From Perognathus longimembris pacificus (Eukaryota > Chordata > Mammalia > Rodentia > Heteromyidae): a stretch of 64,000 nucleotides of DNA. A program made the position numbers and the translations under genes. Below the pieces are notes generated by a model, which was given only the letters and a program-made list of their open reading frames with translations, was not told the origin of the DNA and did no database searches. The DNA lies in NCBI RefSeq assembly GCF_023159225.1, contig NC_063174.1, positions 39,343,691-39,407,690 on the forward strand. Direction: 5' to 3'. The stretch's first letter is position 1. The number at the start of each line of letters is the position of its first letter. Positions 45,713 through 57,170 of this stretch are shown here, piece after piece.

Positions 45713-45985
45713 TCGTGTGTGTGTGTGTGCGTGTGAGAGAAAGAGAGAATATATGACAGCACTAGGACTTGAACTTGGGGCCTGGGTGTTGTCTGTGAGC
45801 CTTTGTACTCAAGGCTAGTGCTCTATCAGTTGAACCACAGCTCTTCTTGTGGCTTTTGGTGGCTAATTGAAGTAAGAGTCTCATAGATTTACCTGCTTAG
45901 GTTGGCTTCAAGCCACAATCCTCAGATCTTAACCTCCTGAGCAGCTAGGATTACAGGCGTGAGTCACTGGTACTTGGCAACCTTT
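45713..45985 (-). mobile_element. B1-ID composite SINE, reverse orientation, preceded by (GT)n(GA)n
   Basis: After a GT/GA stretch (45715-45748): cactaggacttgaacttggg (ID complement), gctagtgctctatcagttga, ctaattgaagtaagagtctc (linker) and gagcagctaggattacaggc (B1 complement). Confidence 0.88.
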
Positions 45986-46154
45986 TAAAATATATGATCA
46001 GTTAGCAACTGAGTATTAGATCCAGACACCTGTCTTCAGGTCACTTTCCTAGACTCAGTGGATTGTTATTGTGCCAGGGATTGATACAATCACAGTGACA
46101 AAAGAGAGTCACCCTACTTGAAGACCTGCCTACTGAGGGAGCCAGTGGGCAAAC

Positions 46155-46470
46155 AGTGTCTGAGGATGGGGGAGATAGCACTTGTCTGTAGTCCTAGATC
46201 CTCTAAAGACAAAGATTGGGAGGCCTGTTGTAGTTCAAGGCCAGCCTAGGGACAAATGACCAAGACTCCATGTCAACAAACAGTAATCCCAACTACACAG
46301 GAGATAAGAGAGTAGTAGCAGTTCAAGTCCAGCCTTTAGCAAAAATGTAGCAAAACCTATCTGAAAAACAGCTAAAGCAAAAAACAAAACAAAAACCCCA
46401 ATGGTGTATAGAATGTGGCTCAAGGGCTGGGCTAGCAAGTACAAAACAAAAACAAACAAAAACTGCAAAG
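46155..46470 (+). mobile_element. Pair of diverged B1-like monomers with CAAAA-rich tail
   Basis: First B1-like unit 46160-46280 (gtagtcctagatcctctaaa... agttcaaggccagcctaggg), second 46283-46370 (agtaatcccaactacacagg... agttcaagtccagcctttag), then A/C-rich tails at 46375-46395 and 46440-46461. Confidence 0.65.
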
Positions 46471-48546
46471 GTTTCAGATTTTTGGAATATTTGCAGACTT
46501 TTCCCAGTTGAATATCTATAATGAACTACCCAGGAAGCTCCCCAAGTGTGAAATTTTGTGAGCAGATTTGGGGTTTCTGATTTAGGGATGCTCAACTTGT
46601 GTGCCGTCTATCAGGTGACAGTGTATTTCTCAAGAAGACTGAAGTAGGCTGGGCTATGATGGCATTTTCACAGAGTATGACATGAGTTCTCGTACCTTAT
46701 CTTAGGCTTTTCCTATAACACAGTGACTTTCCATCCAGGGATGGGTTTACTGGGTCTGGAAATAACCCTGTACTATCTCAAGTCTGGGGACACTGTCCAT
46801 CTGGGGAGCCCTCTGGTTGTCATACCACACACAAAGAATGCTATTGCATCTAGTAAGCAGAGACCAGGTAACATCCAACAATGTACAGCACACAGCTAAA
46901 CTACTCAGCTCCCTGTGCAAGTAGAGACACGCTGCTCTACAGTCACCCTGCCTGGGATTCAGTTGACTTTCCCGGGAAGGGCACACCCAGCTCACTGCTC
47001 TCCGGGACTTCATGTCCTAATCCATGAGAGCCCCATGCTTTGGTCCATCTAGGTGGAAATCAAGGTTCTGTCTCTGTTGTCTTGCCAAGGACGACCACTG
47101 GCAAAAAAAAAAAAAAAAAAAAAAAAGTGCACTGGGAAAGCACTGGCATCACCGGATGTGACACAGCTTTTCAATCCCCTTCCATTAACCTTGTCACCAT
47201 AATGGCCAAAGAACATTCGAGTAGGAGCTCTCTATCTGGGCTTTTGGCTTGACTCTGGAATTTTACTTAAAAATACTCAATGACCCTATGATCTTTGGAT
47301 CAGAATTACCCAGTGAAACCCTTTTTGTCCCCTCCCCTAATAGTTACATAGAGATTGTTTGCTTTTTTTTTTTTTATCATGACTAGCTCACCCCAATGAA
47401 GATGAAAGATTTGCTGCTTTTTCCAAAATACTCCATAGCTACCTCTCTCTTTAATAGCCTCTTGATAAATGGCCCTCAGCTGTCAAGACTGCCCAGCCTC
47501 CTTTAAAAGGATGTTCAAGTCATCTGTAAGAGGCAAACACCTTGTTCAATTTGCAGGGTGGGTCAGAGCCTCATAGGCCTTGCCAAGAGCATCCTTCCAA
47601 CAGACCCTTTTGTGGCTCTGATGTGTGGGATGGGAGGGGCAGTGGGGTGGCCTTTGGCTCTGCATGCCTAAGTCTTAGTGAGAAAGGGCTGGGCAGGTTT
47701 GTTCCATAGCCAGTCAAACCAAATGCCCCATGTCCTGCTTCTCTTGAGAAAGGGCTCTGAACCTCCTAGACACAAAAGAGGGAGCTCAGGGATGTTTGAG
47801 AGTCCGCCTGGAAAGGGGAATCTCAGAAAAATGTTATTTTTGTTTGAGGTTCCCCAGAATGGCCTGGGTAATTAAAGTCTTGAAGGCCCCCGAAAGTCCT
47901 ACTTACGCTCTAAGAATCTTGCCGAGCTTGAAGTGTACCAGGTGTACCAGCTGTAAAAGATGGCTCGGGTCCTAATCTCCACCTTATGTGGAGATCAGGA
48001 GGCTCTCCCACTTCCCACAGATCAGGAGGAACTTGCCACCTAGATTTGGCTTAGGGTGACCCAACTAACCATGTGACAGAAGGACCTTGAGTCTGAAGGT
48101 CACAGTGACATTAGGAGGTGGCATTTGTAGTGTCTGGTGGCTCTCCCAGAGGCCCTTGTGCAGAATAGACAATCAAGCATTTTCCCATTGGATTTGAGAT
48201 GGGAAGAGATACCAGGACATACTGTTGTTGCACAGGAAAGAATGCAACTCAGGGGCTCCACGAAGCCTTTAGGTTAAAGGCAGGTATGTTCCTTCTTGGG
48301 GTGTTGTAAGCATCAATGTGTCAGCAGGGGGAACAACTCCACCTCTTCTAGCTAGACCGGCATTAGCAATGGCCAAGTGGGAAAAACTCCTTGCCTCCAG
48401 GAAGGGTGGAGACCAGGATCCAAGATGTTTTCCACAGTCTGTATTTCCTTACAGGATCCACTTCAGTTGTGGAGGATGAGTAGTATTTCAGGGACCCTCA
48501 CGTGCTGAACTGCATAAGCTGTACTGGAAAAATTTTTAAATGTGTT
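46471..48546. other. Unique sequence, about 2 kb; one poly(A) tract
   Basis: An A24 run at 47103-47126 follows cactggc, similar to the last bases of the ID-dimer SINE but with no SINE body. From about 47,480 to 48,530 the sequence is moderately GC-rich. No gene supported. Confidence 0.45.

Positions 48547-48597
<51 letters not shown>
48547..48597. repeat. (TG)10(AG)16 compound microsatellite
   Basis: TG repeat 48547-48566, then AG repeat to 48596. Confidence 0.95.
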
Positions 48598-48600
<3 letters not shown>

Positions 48601-48791
48601 TTCCCCTTCCTAGAGGGCTCTGTGCTATGTCAAGGAATAACTCCTCATATCTGTAGAACTTCCTTGTTTCTGCAGTCTCTATGTGTTGTGTCTCTGCTAA
48701 AATCCTCTTCTCCATCCTCCCAAACCCTAGACAATGTTCTCCTTCCTTTCTGTTTAAGTAGTTCAGTGGAGGAAGCAAAAGAAAGCAGGAG

Positions 48792-48792
<1 letters not shown>

Positions 48793-48841
<49 letters not shown>
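48793..48841. repeat. (AC)24 microsatellite
   Basis: Uninterrupted AC repeat, complementary to the TG tract 230 bp upstream. Confidence 0.95.
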
Positions 48842-48843
<2 letters not shown>

Positions 48844-49572
48844 CACACACCCCTATATAACCTTTAGTAAGAAAAAGAAAATTCTACTACCTAGAGACAT
48901 CCAAGGGCAGCTCTCTAGCCCGGATCTCTCAAAAGATAACCATTGTTATGGGAGTTGATAATGAAAATGAAGTGACTCATTTTGTTGTCCTTGACCTTGG
49001 CAGAAATACAATCATATGATAGTAACTCTTTTGTGCCTAGCTTTCCTTCTCAATGTTACTTTTATGAGTTGTCACTTTTTTATTTTTTTTAAACATGATT
49101 CCATCGTATAAACCACTGTTTATCCACTAATTAATCTAAGTTGTGTCTAATACTTATTCTTGAGAATGAAGCCATTGTTCACATTCCTGTGCAAATCTTT
49201 CAGGTGCCAGGAACTTCCTGTGGATGTGTTCTGAAGAAGGGGATTATGGGTTCAGTACGCCACATAGATTGGACTGTGTGTCACTTTCTACCCCAAGTTC
49301 TAGTCTTCCATTCAGTTCAATCCAAGCCTTTCTGATGCCCCTGAGTGCTGAAAATAGCCCTCAGATGGTGGAGCCCTAGAGTGTAGGATATTAATTCACT
49401 ACTGATTGGGTGAAAGCCAAGCGTGTGATATCAGAGGGATCCATCCATCCAGAGACCCCAACCTCCTGCAGAAGGGCCAGTCACCTTGGGCTTTACTGCT
49501 GTTCAGAACTCTGTAAGAGAGCAAATCACTTGCTGCTTTAATGTCACTCACTACCTTTGAATGATCTTCATG
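48842..49572. other. Unique sequence, nothing recognised
   Basis: No feature recognised; frames of 64 codons or less. Confidence 0.45.
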
Positions 49573-49670
49573 GCTGGGGGTGTGGCCCAAATAATAGAGT
49601 GTAGCTCAAGCGATAGAGTGTTTGCCTAGCAAGTGCAAGGCCCTGAGCTCAAGTGTGTGTGTGTGTGTAA
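49573..49670 (+). mobile_element. ID-type monomer with partial internal duplication and (GT)n tail
   Basis: ggctgggggtgtggcccaaa begins the unit. gtagctcaagcgatagagtg then repeats the A-box region, followed by ttgcctagcaagtgcaaggc and cctgagctcaagtg, ending in a GT repeat. Confidence 0.8.
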
Positions 49671-49719
49671 ATGTGCATACAAAGATTACTAGTAACTGAT
49701 TTACTACAAGGGAGTTAGG

Positions 49720-49763
49720 AAGGAGGAGGGGAGGGGAGAAGGGAAGGGAAGGGAAGGGAAGGA
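49720..49763. repeat. (GGGAA)n pentanucleotide repeat
   Basis: Four to five GGGAA units preceded by GGAGG-rich sequence. Confidence 0.9.
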
Positions 49764-52289
49764 TCTACAGAGGTTTGTAGATCCCTGCTCCTTGCTTTGC
49801 ATTATGACTAGTTTGGACTTTCACAATACAGAAATGAAAATTATTCTTTCCAAAATGAAATCAGTTTAAGGGGTGTTTTACATTAACTTTTTTATAAAAA
49901 ATATGCAGCTGATCTTATTTAGATTAATTCCAACAATACATGATTTTGAATTCAAGGTTGGTGCTGGGGATACCACCCAATAGCACAGTGCCACCCAATT
50001 CATGGGTAGAAAGATGGTGCACAGCACATTCTAGAAACATCTGTGCACGTGGAAAGTCAAGAGGAACCTTATCATTTTTGAGAGCAAGTTAAAAATGGAT
50101 GATGTGTTTTCAAGAAGCCAGGACTATATGAGGAAGTGCACACACTACTTTAGATGGAGTCAGAAGCAATTTTCTGTACGTAAAGTGAAAACCTAGGTCA
50201 GGCAACGTGCCGGAGTCTGGTTCTTGGTTAACAGATACAATGAAAAGTTAGAAAAACCTCTCCAAAATGCACCATGAAGCCCTCTGGGGACAACAACAGT
50301 GTTGTCATTAATGGTTTCCCCTCTCCCACCATATTTGTTCCTGTTCAGGTCATACCTGAATGAAACAAAGCCTAACAGCATCACCCACTTGCGTGACCCA
50401 CCCTAGGCCAGTCCCCAGAGCACTGAGCAGAGACCTACAGAGTCCCAATACATATGCTTAATGTGCTGCAATTTTGAAATACATTCTTCCAGGCCTAGGG
50501 ATAGGCTATTACTTAAAGGTTCAACAACCCCTTCTTCTATCCCATGCAATTGGATAGCCTTGCTTTGTGTCACTTTAAAAATGAGGTCAGGCCAAGTACC
50601 AGAAGCAATAAGTATTCAATGGTTGCTCTGTATTTCTGCTGGAATGAAGAAGGCCTGGCTTAGGTAATTGCATTGTAATTTTCAAACCAGACTGAATTGC
50701 TTCTGTCCCTAAAGACCTCTCTTCTATCCTTTACATTTACAATGCCTTTGCATCTCTCCTGTAAGTAGAACCAGGACCAAAGGTAGTCTCCTGTATAATT
50801 TGTGTGATGATTAATAGACCCCAGGTCTGGCTACTGCTCCCATTGTATGCCTATAAATTATCATAATAATATGGGCATAATTGCAGGTACATTTTTATAT
50901 GTGTCTAGTTCTGCAGTGGTTTTATCATTTATTCAGGGAGAACAATTATTAATCTTCAACTCCAAGACAGGATGCATAGTTCTGATTTGGCTCATAAATA
51001 CTACATCAATTTACAATATAGTAGGGGGAATAGAGCAGTTGAAGAGTTTTTGAATAGAAAATTGCTAAACCTGAAAGCAGGGCATACAACACAAGCTAGA
51101 GAGAAATTACCAAGAAGTTAGAAAAGAAAGAAGTAATAGAAATGAGTAACAAAGCTAGAATGCTCCCCTTTTAGTGGGGAGGAATTCCTCTCCTGTTCAT
51201 CTGCCCTTATATATGAGGAGGAAGAATATGAGCAGAGCCTTCATCTCAGAAGGGACAGTTGCTTGTGGTGGCTCAATTCAAGGAGAACATTCTAGATTGA
51301 TAGGCAAAAGCCTAACAGTTATCCAGGCACTGGGTTGTTTGCCAGTAGTTTACACATTTCAAAGCTTATTTGCTGGTGTGAATCTTGTGGGGTTTCTAAT
51401 ATTAAATAGCTTTCTTTCTATTAGACTTTTCTAATTAAAAGCAAATTTGTTGCATTTATATCTTTTCTATACTTAGCCCAATCTTATAAGAGTTTCTGTT
51501 AGATGTTATTTCTCCTTCATAGATCTTCTACCAGAAGGATCTGGGTCTCATTTATCTTCTTTAGTGCTGTCTACAAATGTTTATTGAATAATTGAGTGAT
51601 TACAGGCTATAAGGCTCACAAATATCTCCTTGAAGCTATTTAGTACAATAAGATTACTGGTGTTTAACTATTGTCCATAAATACAGCTGATGCATTCTAT
51701 TCAAACAGAAAGAAACAGATAGCTGGACAGACAGGGAGTCAGGGGTGGAGGGCAAGATCTCAATCCAATGAAGCACTTAAAGGATACCATTACAATGATA
51801 GCTTTGTTAAGGGGTGCTTAATGTGTTTATAGTTAATTATGCTTTCCTAAATATATGTTATATTCACTGCATTATACCTACAAGTAAACTGCAATCATTT
51901 TGTGAGCACAGACGTATAGATATGCTGTGTTGGAACAAAAAGGCAAGAGTTAAACCTGACATATTCTTTATTATTATTATCATCATTATTGGGTCTTTTG
52001 TGGAAAAGAGTCAAATTCGTCTTTCTAATATTTGGCAGAGTTTATTATTTATTTTTCCTAGTGGCAAAGATATTGAGTATGCAAATGTGAAGATATAGTA
52101 AATATATGTATATGTAAATAACATGCTAATTTTTGGCAGGTAACATCCTATTTAAAAGCCTTCATAGAAAATACTCAATACCAGGAAATGGAAATATGGG
52201 TGTTTTGTTTTTTTTTATTGTTGTTGTGTTGGTGGTGATGATGGTATTTGTTTGTGCTTTGGGTGGTTTTTTTCTTCTACAGGAGTAAA
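49764..52289. other. Unique AT-rich sequence, about 2.5 kb, nothing recognised
   Basis: No exon or repeat could be supported; an ATT/TTA-rich run at 51967-51989 is the main low-complexity feature. Confidence 0.5.
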
Positions 52290-52525
52290 ACGGAGGTGCA
52301 GAAAGGGATAGAGGAAGGATGAAGAAACGCAATCCTGCTATTCAGTACACATGATGTGGAAAATGACCTATGTAACTTGTGGGCACGGTTGGAAAGGAGA
52401 AACTGGAAGAAAGTAAAGGAAGGAGTGACATTGTTCAAAAAAAGAAATGTACTTATTGCCTACCTTATGAAATGATAACCCCTGATAACTCTCTGATAAT
52501 AACAATAAAATTATATTTTTAAAAG
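52290..52525 (+). mobile_element. Unclassified retroposon-like element, related to 33,010
   Basis: Contains gaaggagtgacattgttcaa, aagaaatgtacttattgcct, ccttatgaaatgataacccc and acaataaaattatatttttaa. This is the same order as the TSD-flanked element at 33,010, but longer on the 5' side. The AATAAA and A/T-rich tail point to a 3' end. No TSD was found. Confidence 0.55.
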
Positions 52526-54034
52526 GAAAGTGCTCAGCAACAATAATGATATATCAAATTCTCTGAATAACAACTTTGAGACAGCTTTTGTTTATTTAAT
52601 ACTACAAAACTGGTAATACTACAAATGAAAGAAAGGCAATAGTTTCTTGGTGTATGTAGTGAATTATTTGGGCTGGATTGTAAAGTAAGGTAAATGATCA
52701 TTATGAACAAAATTATGGTAACTATAAATAATAAAGCATTCTCATCTGTATGTAAGTGTATTTAGATCCAGAGAGCACAGTTACCTCTTTCATGTAAGTG
52801 GAGGAACTGAGTCTCTAATTGACTTCCCCACATCTGGGCATCTATTGTAGAGAGCATTGATGACTTGTGCCCAGTGTTTTTGACGCCAAGGCTTATGACA
52901 GGAGGTGTCTGTCACACCAACTGCTCTGTCCATTTCCCATAACAAAGCAGACATCTCTATCCGATCCTGTTTCTGTCTCCCAGAACCAGATGGAGGCCAA
53001 GAATCCTTGGCACAAACAAAATCTGTCTGTCCTCCTGACCTGTGTTCTTTCTCAGGGTATCTTACTGGGAATCGGTGAGTGTGAAACGCAGCCAAAGCAT
53101 GCATGAGTGCCCCGCAGACGTCACCAAGCACCCCTACACGAGCCAGCAATGTGCCCTTGATAGAAGGCCCTTGATGTGTTTATCTTCTATGGAAATGTTG
53201 CTCTGTCTCCTTTGGGAGCAGAGAGATCTTCGCCAAAGTATCCACTCCCTTTATTTCGTTCTGCACAAGAACTTTAGTCTAATTGGCCACCTTTGAGTGA
53301 GCTGAGCTGACCTATTTTTGTCCGAAGTTAACAAAAACATTCCAGATGACTGACGCCTTTTACTTGGGGACATTTTGACCTGATTCTAACCCTCTTGCTC
53401 TGCCCGCCAAGAAAGAGATGATCACTGTAGGCTTTTGTGTTGACCTCTTTTTATTTCATCTACATTGCTTTTCCATTTTCTTGCAAAAAGGAAAAAACAA
53501 AAAGAAAGCAGGCTTATCCAAGTGCTCAGCTAAGATGGCAATAAATGTTATTTAAGTAGATACTGAGTCCCAGCTTCCATCAGTAAGCAGTGTGTTGGGG
53601 TGGGAGGGGCAGAGTCAGATTGAATAAACACGTGGGAACAACGTCTGTCTCTAGGGCAACAGAATTCCTTCTGAGCCCTTGAGATGACTGTGTACTGGCA
53701 GATAGGCTGATGTAATGAGCATACGAATACAGGTAGAAGGTCAGAAAATGGCCATTTAGATTTTCTGCTCTACAACCTGAGAAAATGCCTTAAAGAGAAA
53801 ATGAACTGGAAAGCACTCTAAAGCTCTAAAAGGGTAGTCGATGGCATTTGTCTGCCTAAGCAAATAATCCAGTTTATACAAAGGTAGGTGTTAATTGTTT
53901 TTAAAATTCCTAATGGTTATCAAACTTCTATGAGTAAGTATGGCTTTAAAGGGCACTGAAGAATATATCTCCATTAAATAAGGAAATTCTATTGCTGGAG
54001 ATAGTTGAAAATGCAAAACTTTATTGACAGAAAA
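52526..54034. other. Unique sequence; weak splice-site pair only
   Basis: A long pyrimidine tract ending in ctcag (53051-53055) and a gtgagt (53075-53080) lie 19 nt apart. This is too little to call an exon. No repeat recognised. Confidence 0.4.
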
Positions 54035-54285
54035 TTACTATTTTCCCCCCATCTTTGGGCTTGAACTCCGGGCCTGTGCACTGTTCCTGAGCTTCTTTGT
54101 GCTCAAGGATCGTACTCTGCCACTTGAACCACAGGGCCACTTCAGCTTTTTCTGATAAGTTTATTGGAGATAAGACTCTCATGGACTTTCCTGCCTAGGC
54201 TGGCTTTGAACTGCTGCGATCCTCAGATCTCAGCCTCCTGAATAGCTAGGATTACAGCCATGAGCCACCAGCACCTGACTCACAA
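54035..54285 (-). mobile_element. B1-ID composite SINE, reverse orientation
   Basis: tttgggcttgaactccgggc (ID complement), ctcaaggatcgtactctgcc, tattggagataagactctca (linker), ctcagatctcagcctcctga and atagctaggattacagccat (B1 complement). Confidence 0.92.
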
Positions 54286-54642
54286 TTGCTATTTTTTTTT
54301 TAACCAAAGATATCTCCATCATGTGAATGTGACTATGTTGCTCTTAAAAGCTCAGGGTACTGGTTGGTTATCAGTTCTGCTGATATATGGCTTGCTTCCC
54401 TTAGGTTAAAGTCCTTCACGTTAGCAGTCGCTACATATAAACAAGAGATCCACAGCCTTCTTTTCTGATTTGATCGAAGCATGGAACAGGCTTAATATTT
54501 TACTCAGAAGACCTTAGGAAGGACTTACTGTGTTTGAACATCCAATGATATTCCTTTAAACAAAAGGACAAATTAGTCTGCTCTGGCTTCATTCTTTCCC
54601 CCTCCTCTTTCTTTCCCTATTCTCTTTTCCTTTTTCTTTCTT
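54286..54642. other. Unique sequence, pyrimidine-rich at its end
   Basis: No gene recognised; a C/T-rich tract leads into the L1 target site from about 54590. Confidence 0.45.
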
Positions 54643-54681
54643 CAGAAGTTTCTTTTTTTTAAATTTATTTATTAATTAAAC

Positions 54682-55042
54682 AGTATGGAGGTTTCTCAAA
54701 AAGCTCAATACAGACCTACCCTATGAGCCGGCCATACCACTCCTAGGCATCTATCCTAAACAGCAAACCCCAAGATATCAAAAAGACATTTGTACTTCCA
54801 TGTTTATCGCGGCACAATTCACAATTGCCAAAATATGGAAACAACCCAGATGCCCCTCCACAGACGAATGGATCCAAAAAATATGGTACTTATACACAAT
54901 GGAATACTACATAGCGATTAGGAATGGTGAAATATTGTTATTCGCAGGGAAATGGTCAGAACTCGAACAAATAATGTTGAGCGAGACAAGCCTAGAACAC
55001 AGAAAACAAAGGGGCATGATCTCCCTGATATATGACTGTTAA
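54682..55042 (+). pseudogene. L1 ORF2 C-terminal fragment, plus strand
   Basis: About 119 codons reading through to the ORF2 stop, beginning at tatggaggtttctcaaaaag. The conserved block WKQPRCPSTDEWIQKIWYLYTMEYY is intact, including the two TGG codons that are mutated to TGA in the neighbouring minus copy. It has no catalytic domain and no promoter, so it is not functional. Confidence 0.85.
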
Positions 55043-55136
55043 CAAAGGGAGACGGAGAGACAGTAGAGACCAAGTCTGTGAATACTGTATATGTTCTTGA
55101 TACATTGTATATTGTATATATGTCTACCTGGCATAA
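54682..55136 (+). mobile_element. Inverted L1 fragment (ORF2 end plus partial 3' UTR)
   Basis: Encodes the ORF2 C-terminal end in the plus direction (MFIAAQFTIAKIWKQPRC... WYLYTMEYY... ISLIYDC, stop at about 55040), followed by a shortened 3' UTR. Compared with the minus copy next to it, it differs at scattered positions (about one in ten by eye). It lacks about 230 bp of 3' UTR between ccaagtctgtga and tactgtatatg, and stops before the L1 3' end. AT-rich ttattaatta motifs flank it on both sides (about 54669 and 55141), possibly its own TSD. It has no poly(A). Confidence 0.8.
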
Positions 55137-55517
55137 TATAATTTATTAATTATTAATTGAACAAAAAATTTTTGGCAAGGTGTGCAAAAAGGGTACAGTT
55201 ACATAGTAGGGCAGTGTGTACATTTCTTGTGATATCTTACACCCTATTTTTCTTTCCCTTCCCTAGGTCAGGTAGACATATATACAATACACAATGTACC
55301 AAGAACATATACAGTAGCCACGTGGCCTACGCCGAAGAAAATTCACCTATGGCTTTAAATGTAATGTCGACATTAGACAATATGTCGACAGTAGTCTTAT
55401 ATGAACGTACATACATAGCTTTTGAGCTATTGTATTCCTTGACCTTTATATGTTGAGTTGTTTGGTTTTAGTTACATAATGTTGGGTCGCTGACCCAATC
55501 CTGTGGGAAATACCATT

Positions 55518-55959
55518 TTTTTTTCTATTTTCTTTTTTTTTTTTCTTCTCAAATTTTTATTATCAAACTGATGTACAGAGAGGTTACAGTATCATACGTT
55601 GGGCATTGGATACATTTCTTGTACTGTTTGTTGCCTTGTCCCTCATGCCCCCCTCCCTCCCCCCCTTTCCCTCCCCCCCCAGGTGTTCAGTTCACTTACA
55701 CCAAACAGTTTTGCAAGTATTGCTTTTGTAGTTATTTCTCTTTTTTTACCCTGTGTCTCTCAAATTTGGTATTCCCTTTGAATTTCCTACTTCCAATACC
55801 AGTAAACACGGTTTCCAATATACTCAGATAAGATTACAGAGATAGTGTAGGTACAACCATAGGAAGGTGATACAAGAACATCATCAATAATAGAAACTAC
55901 ACATACACATAGGACATTGAAAGTAGTTACAACTGTGATATATCACTTGTTTCCATAAC
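55518..55959 (-). mobile_element. Nested young L1 3' end with 14-bp TSD
   Basis: Poly(T) (interrupted), aaatttttattatcaaactg, gatgtacagagaggttacag, a C-rich tract (55648-55680), and the 3' UTR up to ccataac. It is nearly identical to 39475-39905. The TSD gggaaataccattt is present at 55505-55518 and 55960-55973. It inserted into the 3' UTR of the older minus L1. Confidence 0.95.
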
Positions 55960-56030
55960 GGGAAATACCATTTGACGAGCAGTTTTTGGTTTCACAGACC
56001 TGGTCTCTACTGTCTCTCCGTCACCCCATC

Positions 56031-57170
56031 TTAACAATCATATATCAGGGAGATCATGCCCCTTTGTTTTCTGTGTTCTAGGCTTGTCTTGCTCAACATT
56101 ATTTGTTTAAGTTCTGATCATTTCCCTGCGAATAACAATATTTCACCATTCATAATCATTATGTAGTATTCCATTGTGTATAGGTACCATATTCTTTTGA
56201 TCCACTCATCTGTGGAGGGGCATCTGGGTTGTTTCCATATTTGGGCTATTGTGAATTGTGCAGCGATAAACACAGAAATACAAATGTCTTTTTGATATCT
56301 TGGGGTTTGCTGTTCAGGATAGATGCCTACGAGTGGTATGGCTGGGTCATAGGGTAGGTCTATATTGAGCTTTTTGAGAAACCTCCATACTGTTGTCCAA
56401 AGTAGTTGTACTAATTTGCACTCCCACCAACAATGGAGAAGGGTTCCTCTTTCCCCGCGCCCCCTCCAGCATTTGTTGTTGCCTGAGTTCAGAGTATAGG
56501 CCATTCTAACTGGAGTGAGGTGGTATCTCAGGGTTGTTTTTATTTGCATTTCCTTTACTACCAGGGATGTTGAACATTTCCTCATATGTTTCTTTGCCAT
56601 TTTTATCTCTTCTCTTGTGAAGTCTCTCTTTAGCACCTTTGCCCATTTCCTAATTGGTTTACTGGGCTTGGAGGGGCTTAGTTTTTTGAGTTCTCTGTAG
56701 ATGACAGATATTAGGCCTTCGTCTGTTGCTGTGCTGGTAAAGATCCTTTCTCATATGGTTGGCTGTCTTTCTATTTTGGTGGCTATGTCCTTAGCTGTGC
56801 AGAAACTTTTTAATTTGTAGTAGTCCCATTTGTCGAGTCTCTTCCCTATTTGTTGTGCCCCTGGGACTATATTCAGGAAATTCCTTCCTGTGCCTATAAG
56901 TTCTAGAGTCTTTCCTGCTCTGTCCTTCAGTAGTTTCAAGGATTCAGGTCTGATATTGAGGTCCTTGGTCCATTTTGAGTTGATCTTGGTGCATGGTGAT
57001 AGGCTTGGGTCTACTTTGAGTTTTCTGCATATGGCTGCCCAGTTCTCCCACACCAGTAGTTGAAGAGGCTATGTTTATTCCATTGTATGTCTTTAGCTCC
57101 TTTGTCAAATATCAGCTGACTGTCAGAGTGCGGTTTTTATTTCTGGATCTTCAATTCTAAATCATTGGTC
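56031..57170 (-). pseudogene. L1 ORF2 remnant (C-terminal region, inactivated)
   Basis: Encodes ORF2p sequence downstream of the reverse transcriptase: WENWAAICRKLKVDPSLSP, YKLKSFCTAKDIATKIERQP, the cysteine-rich [18 protein letters not shown] and the terminal ISLIYDC before a stop at 56031-56033. Three lesions are visible: a 1-nt deletion near 57,053 shifting the frame, and two TGG-to-TGA nonsense changes (near 56,751 and 56,118). The endonuclease and RT domains are absent; the deletion joins the end of ORF1 almost directly to this point of ORF2. It cannot supply reverse transcriptase. Family assignment is secure; exact breakpoint near 57,165-57,180 is inferred. Confidence 0.9.

Noticed and set aside
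52790..53149. 119-codon minus-strand frame
   Set aside because: No recognised motif; overlaps two plus-strand frames of similar quality.
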